Source: JAMDCX01 sp049977145
GTDB taxonomy: Bacteria > Planctomycetota > Phycisphaerae > WQYP01
Assembly (NCBI GenBank): GCA_049977145.1
Contig: JBMFGW010000118.1
Span: 1-10,429 of the forward strand
Direction of reading: 5' to 3'
DNA length: 10,429 nucleotides
In this document: positions 1-6,392 of the stretch, piece by piece
Position numbering within the stretch: position 1 is the first letter of the stretch
How the letters are laid out: each line of letters opens with the position of its first letter
Position numbers and translations under genes: made by a program
The notes under the pieces: generated by a model
What the model was told of the DNA's origin: nothing
Databases searched by the model: none
The model's input: only the letters and a program-made list of their open reading frames with translations

Positions 1-122
1 TCTGCAGGCGGGTATACAATCATTTTCAGTTAGGCTCATTGTGAGCTTGGCTGGCCGAAAGGCCGTGAACGGTTACGGTAAAACCACAGCGCCAGTAAGC
101 GTTGCAAAATGGTTCAGACTTG

Positions 123-169
123 CCGCATCCGTTAATGCGGTGCTTGTTAACATGCTGGCCGCGAGCATG
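123..169. repeat. Two adjacent short inverted repeats (possible hairpins)
   Basis: CCGCAT (123-128) pairs with ATGCGG (135-140) around a 6-base loop, and CATGCT (151-156) pairs with AGCATG (164-169) around a 7-base loop. Both stems are perfect 6-mers and only ten bases apart. Neither is followed by a T-run, so they do not look like intrinsic terminators on the + strand. Function unknown. Confidence 0.4.
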
Positions 170-277
170 GGTATTAGGGAAAGGGGGTTGTAGCGCGGAA
201 AGGTTTTCTCGGCAAGGTGGCTGCGTTGGCCAAGGCGGGCCGACTTGAGTTTTGCAGGGAGCTCTCAACTTCAGATT

Positions 278-298
278 TGCCAACCGTTGTGGTTGGCA
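278..298. promoter_or_regulatory. Perfect 8-bp inverted repeat, possible operator or hairpin
   Basis: TGCCAACC (278-285) and GGTTGGCA (291-298) are exact reverse complements separated by GTTGT. The dyad lies 159 bases before the pilin-like start codon. Its size and 5-base spacer fit a dimeric repressor operator, but it could equally be an RNA hairpin. A TATATA string follows at 325-330; the spacing to a TTGGCA at 293-298 is 26 bases, too long for an ordinary -35/-10 pair. The role is inferred only from symmetry and position. Confidence 0.35.
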
Positions 299-444
299 TG
301 AAGTGGGAGAGCAAAGTGGTTGCTTATATAAGGAAACAGAGTATGAGCACGAAATTCAGTATCGTCACATCCGCCGCAGATAGTTGCGGCAAACCACGGC
401 CTGTTCGGTCAGTGGGTGGTTCACACAGCTTCAATATCGAGCGG

Positions 445-450
445 AAGGAG
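445..450 (+). promoter_or_regulatory. Ribosome binding site of the pilin-like gene
   Basis: AAGGAG ends six bases before the ATG at 457. This strong Shine-Dalgarno match decides for 457 over the in-frame upstream starts at 217 and 343. Confidence 0.75.
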
Positions 451-456
451 TCGCCT

Positions 457-1416
457 ATGGTTTCCCATCGTTCGTCGCAAACGACTTGTAAATGCGCACG
501 CGGTTTTACGCTCATTGAACTGCTGGTGGTGATTTCAATCATCGCATTGCTAATAGCCCTCCTGCTGCCGGCGCTAGCCAGGGCAAGGAGCTTGGCCCAG
601 CAGGTTGTTTGTGCATCCAACATGCGACAGATCGGCGTGGCTTTGGCTGAGTACGCGAACTCGAACAGGGGTCAATATCCGCTCTCAAATGGTGCTGATT
701 GGCCGAACGGACCGTTCATGGGCGTTCTCGGCCAAACAAATTATGGTCCGACTTGGGGATTTGGGCTTCTTTTTTACGACGGGTTTGTCGTGGATTCTGG
801 GGGTGCCATGACCAACATTCGCCCGGGCATCCTATCTCCGACACCCGAAGGTGTTAATATGTTATGGTCCACCCAGCCGGGCGGTGCTGTTGCTATGGAG
901 CCGCCCGCATCCAGCACCTATTATTACAACGCAAGCGGGATTCTGAAAAACTGGAATTTTATCACGGGCTGGTGCTACTGGGTTGACCGCGGGCCGGATT
1001 GGAAGGCCGCTTATGACTTCGCGGCGCTACCCTCGGAATACGGCCAATACGGTGTCAACCCCATGGCTTGGGGATGGTTTGAATATTATCAGGACGGAAA
1101 ATCCGCCACAGAACCCTACCCACAGCACCCCCCGGCACTCAACCCACAATCCAGCCCAGGAACCTTGCTGGTATCGGATCTCGTGAATGTTACCGATCCA
1201 ACAGCAACAGCAGGCTCGACAAGCTCTGCGTCTTGGCTCGCGCCGGTTGGGGCCCCGCTGAGCGATCATATTACTGAGGCAAATTCAAATTTTCTGCCGG
1301 AAGGCGCGCATGAGCTTTACAACGACGGTGCCGTTGTCTGGGTTCCCATGTCGCAAATTCACTGCCAATTCAACCAGGGCGACAGTGGAATACCAAATAT
1401 GCTCTACGCTTGGTGA
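457..1416 (+). CDS. Prepilin-type N-terminal cleavage/methylation protein (type II pseudopilin-like)
   Basis: The 319-residue product begins with a 16-residue basic leader ending in Gly, then the class III prepilin signal GFTLIELLVVISIIALLIAL. A prepilin peptidase would cut after this Gly and methylate the new N-terminal Phe, and Glu5 of the mature protein is present. The hydrophobic helix runs to about residue 40 and is followed by ARARSLAQQVVCASNMRQIG, typical of the large secreted pilin-like proteins of the PVC phyla. The C-terminal GAHELYNDGAVVWV resembles the H-X9-DG processing-associated region, but the His nine residues before DG is replaced by Leu. The start at 457 is chosen from its Shine-Dalgarno and the short leader; 343 and 217 are in frame. 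Such proteins are usually assigned to type II secretion or pilus assembly, and their exact job is not known. It lies 300 bases before a glycosidase-like gene pair, so a link to secretion or surface polysaccharide work is possible but not shown. Confidence 0.9.
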   Translation: MVSHRSSQTTCKCARGFTLIELLVVISIIALLIALLLPALARARSLAQQVVCASNMRQIGVALAEYANSNRGQYPLSNGADWPNGPFMGVLGQTNYGPTWGFGLLFYDGFVVDSGGAMTNIRPGILSPTPEGVNMLWSTQPGGAVAMEPPASSTYYYNASGILKNWNFITGWCYWVDRGPDWKAAYDFAALPSEYGQYGVNPMAWGWFEYYQDGKSATEPYPQHPPALNPQSSPGTLLVSDLVNVTDPTATAGSTSSASWLAPVGAPLSDHITEANSNFLPEGAHELYNDGAVVWVPMSQIHCQFNQGDSGIPNMLYAW

Positions 1417-1716
1417 TGGAATCCGGCGTTGTCCGGTCCCGGGTTGAAAGACGGGAGAAATGCCACAGCGATGTGACCATAGGACGGGTTGGAGTTATGT
1501 CCGAGTAGCGCTTTCGAACTATCGTGAGCACCTTCACAATCGCAGCTTACACGTTGTAGCGCAGGAAGTCTTTAGCCCCTTTAATTATGAGGGCCTATGA
1601 TTTCCCGGCCGTGTTGCTTCGACAGCCTCCTGGCCCCCCGCACGCGAAACCCTTCGCAGCCTTGGGTTGTGCGTCGGCAGTGCGAAACTCTCACCTAATG
1701 AAAGGGGATGTTCCTG
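1417..1716. other. Intergenic region between pilin-like gene and glycosidase pair
   Basis: No gene is evident. An open frame runs through part of it (from 1587) but continues out of frame into the next gene and looks like nothing known. There is no T-tailed hairpin after the pilin-like stop; the only inverted repeats seen near 1430-1460 have four-base stems. I could not place a sigma-70 promoter with confidence. Confidence 0.5.
1702..1707 (+). promoter_or_regulatory. Ribosome binding site of the six-hairpin glycosidase gene
   Basis: AAGGGG lies nine bases before the ATG at 1717 but directly touches the in-frame ATG at 1708, so 1717 is the better start. Confidence 0.55.
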
Positions 1717-3690
1717 ATGGAAAAATACGGTACCAAAGAATCACTCTCCGGCCGGCGGGAGTTTGTCAAGGCGTTGGCCGGGGCTGCGGTATTGCCGTCG
1801 CTGGTTGGCCGAGAGTCCAACGACCTGGAAACGGTCAGGACGCGATTTTATCAGATTGCGGTTTCCCGACATTCGCCTGTATTTCGCCACTTTTGTGTCG
1901 ATTCACTGGGTACGGCCAAGGTGGGGTACAAATTATTGCTTCCAGAACCATCGGAAACAGGAATTTCATACCGCATGACGCGCTCCGGCCAGCGCATCGT
2001 GTATGGGGCACACGGCCAAAACGTTCATTCACCGGCGCTCTGGGAATTTAAATTCAGCCGACGAAAAATCCGCATCCGGTCACATTACGTCAAAGGATTG
2101 GCTCCGCAACCACTGGTTCTCAATTTTAATCAGTTGGCCAATCACGCTACGCTCCTAGGCCACATGCCCCCTGCACCTCTTGGGCCGCTGTTGACCATCC
2201 CAAGTAATGGTTCGGGGGCAAGCCATCGCCCGAGTCCGCAAATTATGTCACTGCCCTGCGTATTACATTTGCCGGATCTGGGTTCGGTTCGCATCACTGG
2301 CAACCAGACCACAGCGGGATTGGGATATGATTCCTTGCGCAGCGGGTTCGGCGGAACGGCAGCCAAGCCTTACGTCAAGGTCAGTTTTCCATCCGCCGAC
2401 GCAAAGCACCGCATCCTTGAATACACCTTGGAAATTGCGGCAATTTATCCCGCCATTAAGGGTGTGGAATCCAATGCGCTATATGATGGATTTCGCCGAA
2501 ATTACTTGAATATTTTTCAGGTCAATCCGCGTCTGCGCGTCTTGGCAAATAATTCATCGAGTGATCCGTGCGCCTTCACGCTTTATATGTATGCTGAAAT
2601 GGCAGCCCACGGCCCCTCGCTGGCCCCCGGCCTGTCGTGCCTAGATCTGGTGCGCTGGTCATTGGAGCGTTACCTCGCTGGAATGAAGGGGTATGGCGAG
2701 GTCGGCTACAACGATGCTTGGGAAGGTACTGACCGGCCCGCATGGGGAGCACCACATGATTCACTCGACTCCCGACCATCTCTGCTCATCGCCGCCGGGA
2801 TATACATTACCTCTACCAACGATATGCACTGGGCGCAGAAGCACTGGCCGCAGTTTTTGATTTGGATGCGCAAAATGCGGGCAACCGATACCAACGGCAA
2901 CGGCCTGATTAAGTATTTCTTCTCCGGCGAGGCCGGTGCCTTTACACGCTACCGCTCTCCGCCGCGACCCGCCAATTGGTGGGATACCATTGGCTTCGGC
3001 CACGAAGACGCTTACTCCAACGCCTTGGCGCATCGCGCTTACACCCTCATGTCAGAGGTGGCCAATAAAATCGGGAAGACCGCCCAGGCCGCCGATTTTT
3101 CCCGGCAAGCCGCCAAACTCAAGCAGTCCTACGCCGCAACATTTTTAAATAAACAGACTGGATTGCTGGCCGGCTGGCGCGATGCCACCGGTACACTTCA
3201 TGACTATTGCTTTACGTTCGTGCAGGGCGTGGCAGTTACTTATGGCCTGTTAGACGCTAACGATGCCGAGCGTGTGATGGATGCTCTGCGGAAAAAGATG
3301 CGTGTGGTCGGCTATGCCAACTTCCAATATGGATTGCCAGGTAATTTGCTTCCGATACGACAAGACGATTATTTCCCGACGCTGAAACGATGGGGATATC
3401 CGTCGCGGGCGAACGGAACCGATACGTTCCAAATTTATGAGAACGGTGGTGCCACCGCCGCATTTACCTATTTTACGATCAAGGCGCTCTACAAATTGGG
3501 CTGGCGGGAGGACGCCCGTAAAATGTTGTATCCCATGCTGCGAAGTTTCGCCCAGGGAAATTTCCAAGGGCCGTGTAAGGATGGCATGTCCAAGGACTGG
3601 AAGAGCTGGACTGGTAAATGCTGGGGATATGAAGGCTTTTTAGTCGATGGCTACCTTGCATTGCTCACGGTTCTCGATGACGTGAGGTAG
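1717..3690 (+). CDS. Tat-exported six-hairpin (alpha/alpha)6 glycosidase-like protein
   Basis: The 657-residue product starts with a twin-arginine signal: SGRREFVK at about residues 11-18 followed by a short hydrophobic run (ALAGAAVLPSLVG), so it is probably exported folded. Residues about 40-245 look beta-rich, as in the N-terminal sandwich of many six-hairpin glycosidases. From about 250 to the end the sequence is helical with aromatic and acidic motifs of that fold: GYGEVGYNDAWEG (about 326-338), DTNGNGLI (391-398), WWDTIGFGHEDAYSNAL (421-437) and YENGGATAAFTYF (574-586). Acidic residues in the second and third motifs are candidate catalytic residues by analogy with GH63/GH78-like enzymes; I cannot assign a CAZy family or substrate. 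The start 1717 is preferred over 1708 from ribosome-site spacing. The next gene follows after 96 bases on the same strand and is also Tat-exported, suggesting an operon that breaks down a glycan outside the cytoplasm. Confidence 0.75.
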   Translation: MEKYGTKESLSGRREFVKALAGAAVLPSLVGRESNDLETVRTRFYQIAVSRHSPVFRHFCVDSLGTAKVGYKLLLPEPSETGISYRMTRSGQRIVYGAHGQNVHSPALWEFKFSRRKIRIRSHYVKGLAPQPLVLNFNQLANHATLLGHMPPAPLGPLLTIPSNGSGASHRPSPQIMSLPCVLHLPDLGSVRITGNQTTAGLGYDSLRSGFGGTAAKPYVKVSFPSADAKHRILEYTLEIAAIYPAIKGVESNALYDGFRRNYLNIFQVNPRLRVLANNSSSDPCAFTLYMYAEMAAHGPSLAPGLSCLDLVRWSLERYLAGMKGYGEVGYNDAWEGTDRPAWGAPHDSLDSRPSLLIAAGIYITSTNDMHWAQKHWPQFLIWMRKMRATDTNGNGLIKYFFSGEAGAFTRYRSPPRPANWWDTIGFGHEDAYSNALAHRAYTLMSEVANKIGKTAQAADFSRQAAKLKQSYAATFLNKQTGLLAGWRDATGTLHDYCFTFVQGVAVTYGLLDANDAERVMDALRKKMRVVGYANFQYGLPGNLLPIRQDDYFPTLKRWGYPSRANGTDTFQIYENGGATAAFTYFTIKALYKLGWREDARKMLYPMLRSFAQGNFQGPCKDGMSKDWKSWTGKCWGYEGFLVDGYLALLTVLDDVR

Positions 3691-3773
3691 ATGCTTCTGC
3701 TCGTCTGAGCGAACGGGGGGAATCCCGAAAGAATATTGAACTGGATGCGAGTGCCCGGAATTTACTTCATCTC

Positions 3774-3778
3774 AAGGA
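3774..3778 (+). promoter_or_regulatory. Ribosome binding site of the TIM-barrel glycosidase gene
   Basis: AAGGA ends eight bases before the ATG at 3787. It supports that start over the in-frame TTG at 3736 and ATG at 3745, which have no comparable site. Confidence 0.6.
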
Positions 3779-3786
3779 ATTTATTA

Positions 3787-5115
3787 ATGCGTTATCGGCA
3801 AAATTTCCAAACCGAAAATAAAATCCTCCAAAGTAAGATAAGCGGACGACGAGCATTCCTCGTGTCGTCATTGGCGACGTTGGCACTACTGCCGGGGAAT
3901 TCAACGGAGGTACTCGCATCGTCGCCGGAAATTCCAGTGCGATTCAAGCAGGATCGCTTTTGCATCAGCTTTTGGGTGGATCCGCCGGCCGATGCGCACA
4001 TGGAGGAACACTATGCCCAACTCGCGGCGGCCAACTTCACGGTGGCGATGGGGGGATTCGGAGCGAGGACACCGGGTGAGGATGAACGCCAACTGAATTT
4101 ATGCCAAAAATACGGGTTAAAAGCATTGGTGTACCTGCCGGGCTACGAAAATGGCGCGGTGCATGGCGCGGCAGACATTGGTGGAATTGAACAAGCGGAT
4201 AAATTCCCTGACCATCCCGCCTGCTGGGGCTACATGCTCCACGACGAACCCAACACCCGGCTTTTTCCAAACCTGGGGTACATGGTTGACCATCTGCGAA
4301 GAGTGAGGCCGGGCAAGCTGGGGTACATTAATTTATTACCAATTTATACATATCCGGCAACGCAAGGAGCGCAAACATACGATGACTACGTCGACCGGTT
4401 CATCCGGGAAGTAAACCCCGACGTGCTTTGTGCGGATATCTATCCGTTTATGGAAGCCCATCAAAACACCCAAGACGTTTATTGCAACAATTTGGCCGTT
4501 CTGCGTAAATACGCGATTCTCCGGCGGATTCCTTTCTGGAATTTTTTTAACGACATGCCATTTGGAAGGCACAGTGATCCCACCGAGGCCCAGATGCGCT
4601 GGCAGATATATACCTCTCTTGCGTATGGAGCAAAAGGAATACTTTATTTCTGTTATTGGACGCCGCTCGGTGCGGCGTATTACGGCAGCGCACTTATCAA
4701 CACGGATGGGAATCCGACACGCCACTACTACCAATCACGAAGAATCAATGCCAAGTTGAAACATCTGGGGCCGACACTGATGCAGCTAACCAGTGAGAGT
4801 GTATACCGTATACCACCCAACGCGATTCCCGCGGCGATACTAAAGGGTTCGCCACTCAAGAGCCTGACGCCGGGAGATTATCTGATTGGCATTTTCAAAC
4901 ATGCCGACGGCAGGGCCGCGGTGTTATTAAATAACTACAGTTATTGCTACACCGCGTGGCCGACGGTGGATTTTGTCGCCCCGCTCAAGAATATCGTCGA
5001 GATAGATCCAATGACCGGAGCGGAAATACCCGTTGTGGATGCTAGCCCAGGCATGCCGGGGTTGCAGTTGTCGCTGGGTTCCGCCGAAGGGAGATTATTT
5101 TTAATCAGACAGTGA
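3787..5115 (+). CDS. Tat-exported TIM-barrel glycosidase-like protein of unassigned family
   Basis: The 442-residue product has a Tat signal near the N-terminus: SGRRAFLVSS with the arginines at about residues 21-22, then a hydrophobic stretch ending near VLASS. The rest reads like a beta/alpha barrel: FCISFWVDPP (about 58-67), LAAANFTVAMGGFGA, KYGLKALVYLP, then WGYMLHDEP (146-154), where the Glu is a plausible general acid/base by analogy with the NEP/DEP of clan GH-A enzymes. Later come KLGYINLLP, DVLCADIYPF, IPFWNFFNDMPFG and a conserved-looking block DPTEAQMRWQIYTSLAYGAKG (264-284) followed by YFCYW. The last ~75 residues look like a small beta domain with GDYLIGIFKHADGRAAVLLNN. I recall similar uncharacterised proteins in PVC bacteria but know no tested activity, so substrate and mechanism are open. 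The start follows the ribosome site; the longer form from TTG 3736 would add 17 residues before the signal. It probably shares an operon with the preceding gene. Confidence 0.7.
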   Translation: MRYRQNFQTENKILQSKISGRRAFLVSSLATLALLPGNSTEVLASSPEIPVRFKQDRFCISFWVDPPADAHMEEHYAQLAAANFTVAMGGFGARTPGEDERQLNLCQKYGLKALVYLPGYENGAVHGAADIGGIEQADKFPDHPACWGYMLHDEPNTRLFPNLGYMVDHLRRVRPGKLGYINLLPIYTYPATQGAQTYDDYVDRFIREVNPDVLCADIYPFMEAHQNTQDVYCNNLAVLRKYAILRRIPFWNFFNDMPFGRHSDPTEAQMRWQIYTSLAYGAKGILYFCYWTPLGAAYYGSALINTDGNPTRHYYQSRRINAKLKHLGPTLMQLTSESVYRIPPNAIPAAILKGSPLKSLTPGDYLIGIFKHADGRAAVLLNNYSYCYTAWPTVDFVAPLKNIVEIDPMTGAEIPVVDASPGMPGLQLSLGSAEGRLFLIRQ

Positions 5116-5345
5116 GGTAAAGGGTATATTTCTTATTTGGACGCAGGCTTATTTCCGGAACGGCTGCATGGACCACGCAGCGCAACGGCGCCTTCCGCAC
5201 TGGGGCACGAAAGGGCGACATCCATCAATTATGGAACCGTGCCAACAAAAGCACCTCGAACATCACCACCCCTCAACCGAAACCCCGGAAATACTGCGAT
5301 TACTGATCGATACTGTTGATACCGTTAGGGACTTGTGGTGTCCCG
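5116..5345. other. Intergenic region between convergent glycosidase gene and regulator remnant
   Basis: The two flanking genes converge here. No gene is recognised. The only inverted repeat I see near the regulator's end is GGGAC/GTCCC (5328-5332 and 5340-5344) with a 7-base loop and no T-run on either strand, so it is at best a weak terminator candidate for the minus-strand gene. No clear terminator follows the + strand gene. Confidence 0.4.
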
Positions 5346-5912
5346 TTACAACTTCCCGCCATTTCCCCGCAACTCGCCCGGCAAGTGCCCGGTCAACCGC
5401 TTGAAGGTGGCGGAGAGGTGTTCCGGCCTTTGGATGCTGACCATTTCAGCTATTTTCGACAGTGGGTAGGTTGTGGTCATCAGCAGTTCGCCCGCGCGGG
5501 CGATGCGTACACGCAGAATTTCATCCTTGGGTGAATGGCGAAGTGCCGCGCGGAATCGCCGCTCCAGCGTGCTGCGGGATATGAGATGCGCATTTCTGCT
5601 CAGATGATCCAGAACATCCTCCGTGTTAATGCCTTTGCATGCATTTTCCCGGATGAACGTTATCGCCATTAAAACGCATACTTCTGTGGTAACCGGACCT
5701 TCGGTACTATATCGGGCGGCTACCGTTTCGGGGCTGACCTGCGTTTCATGCCGCACCCCCATTTTTCCGTCCATCAACATGGAAAGCAGTTCCGCAGCCT
5801 CATTTCCGATGCGTTCATTGGGAATCGGAACGCTGCTTAACCTAACTTCCCGTTCATTTTTAAAAAAAGCCTGAAAAAGCGTAGTTTTCGGTGCAAATGT
5901 AGCAAGTACCAT
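5346..5912 (-). CDS. AraC-family XylR-like regulator, N-terminally truncated
   Basis: The 188-residue frame holds a complete AraC DNA-binding domain and only the tail of a sensor domain. RLSSVPIPNERIGNEAAELL (about 24-43) matches the end of the LacI/periplasmic-binding-like sensor found in XylR-type AraC proteins, where PPLSSV and the IG-x-EAA-x-LL helix are typical. Then come FIRENACKGINTEDVL (86-101), the first helix-turn-helix with ISRSTLERRFRAAL (111-124) and the second with YPLSKIAEMVSIQRPEHLSATFKRLTG (149-175). Family members are usually near 380-400 residues, so about half the protein, including the ligand pocket, is missing. Residues 1-22 (KTTLFQAFF and around) do not look like the family, so homology probably stops near 5845-5870 at the IS1634-like scar. 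Full-length relatives sense a sugar and switch on glycoside-use genes, so this may once have controlled the convergent pair at 1717-5115. As it stands it could at most be a sensor-less DNA-binding protein, and it may be a pseudogene. Confidence 0.75.
   Translation of the reverse strand: MVLATFAPKTTLFQAFFKNEREVRLSSVPIPNERIGNEAAELLSMLMDGKMGVRHETQVSPETVAARYSTEGPVTTEVCVLMAITFIRENACKGINTEDVLDHLSRNAHLISRSTLERRFRAALRHSPKDEILRVRIARAGELLMTTTYPLSKIAEMVSIQRPEHLSATFKRLTGHLPGELRGNGGKL
5896..5907. repeat. Direct repeat copy 1 (AATGTAGCAAGT)
   Basis: This 12-mer is repeated exactly at 6327-6338, and similarity continues weakly on its right side (ACCATTATGG here, GCATTACGCCGG there). The two copies bracket the transposase remnant. 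They could be a target duplication, a recombination scar or part of the element ends. Confidence 0.55.
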
Positions 5913-5982
5913 TATGGTGTATATTTTATATAGTATGTTTGCAGTGCAATGTTTGATAGTGTATTATGTAGCCTGTATGCTC

Positions 5983-6327
5983 ATGCAGACGACAACTTGT
6001 AAACGCGGCAAGGCTACCTACTTCACGTATCTGGTGCGTGAATCCTTCCGTACCCCCCAAAGGAACACGCGTCGCACGGTTTGTAATGTCACCAAGTTGT
6101 CACCTCATATACGCAAACTTATTGCCCAATGGCGGCTAAAAGGCCTGACCGTCGAAGTACATCATTTGCTCCGGCAATTACAGACCATCCGGCTGGGGCG
6201 TCTGGAGGTGAACGGTCAAAGTCTGAAAACCAAGGTAACCCGCATTCCTAACGAACTCAATGCCGTTCTCAGTGAACTGGGGTTACTGGAACTCTTTACC
6301 CAGCCGCCCGCTTGGGCACCGGGTTGA
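5983..6327 (+). pseudogene. IS1634-like transposase remnant with internal deletion
   Basis: The frame is open from ATG 5914, but the first 23 codons come from AT-rich sequence and look spurious; the family-like part starts at ATG 5983 and gives 114 residues. GKATYFTYLVRESFRT and TVCNVTKLSPHIRKLIAQW match the N-terminal region of IS1634-type transposases, which carry a similar Y-x-x-L-V-E-S-x-R-T strand and an NLSKLP-like segment. The following LQTIRLGRLEVNGQSLKTKV and LNAVLSELGL look instead like the C-terminal end of the same family, with an LE-I-NG-x-x-x-x-x-T strand followed by a final AVLxxLGL helix. The DDE catalytic core, which should fill about 400 residues between them, is absent. I read it as an in-frame internal deletion product, unable to transpose. 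The C-terminal assignment is weaker than the N-terminal one. It lies exactly between two truncated genes. Confidence 0.6.
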
Positions 6328-6338
6328 ATGTAGCAAGT
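6327..6338. repeat. Direct repeat copy 2 (AATGTAGCAAGT)
   Basis: Exact second copy of the 12-mer at 5896-5907, beginning at the last base of the transposase remnant's stop codon and 55 bases before the brxC stop. Confidence 0.55.
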
Positions 6339-6392
6339 GCATTACGCCGGAAAGGCCGTAAATCAACGATTTTCGCTCATCACGGCGGGAAG

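Larger units (their letters stand above)
1..456. other. Gene-poor leader upstream of the pilin-like gene
   Basis: I see no recognisable gene here. One frame is open from base 2 to a TAG at 191-193 on the + strand, but its translation resembles nothing I know and it has no start inside the window; it could be the tail of an upstream gene or noise. The stretch holds several short perfect inverted repeats: GGCC-GAAA-GGCC at 53-64, CCGCAT/ATGCGG at 123-140, CATGCT/AGCATG at 151-169 and TGCCAACC/GGTTGGCA at 278-298. These could fold in a leader RNA or act as protein-binding sites. No convincing sigma-70 promoter with proper spacing was found. Confidence 0.5.

Noticed and set aside
26..283. Minus-strand open frame of 85 codons in the leader
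   Set aside because: Translation is Pro- and Cys-rich, unlike any family, and the region has inverted repeats and no ribosome site for it.
217..456. N-terminal extension of the pilin-like gene from 217 or 343
   Set aside because: The extension carries no family feature, while AAGGAG before 457 and a short basic leader directly before GFTLIE fit a prepilin.
1587..2051. Open frame of 154 codons overlapping the start of the six-hairpin glycosidase gene
   Set aside because: It is a shadow frame of the glycosidase gene over most of its length and has no recognisable motif.
5328..5344. GGGAC/GTCCC hairpin as a terminator of the regulator remnant
   Set aside because: Stem of only five pairs, a seven-base loop and no T-run on the minus strand.
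5939..5967. TTGCAG and TATTAT with 17-base spacing as a promoter
   Set aside because: The -35 matches only three of six consensus bases and the start point would fall within about ten bases of the ATG, so support is weak.
5914..5982. Hydrophobic N-terminal segment on the transposase remnant, resembling a membrane helix
   Set aside because: It is translated AT-rich sequence upstream of the family-like start at 5983 and most likely not coding.
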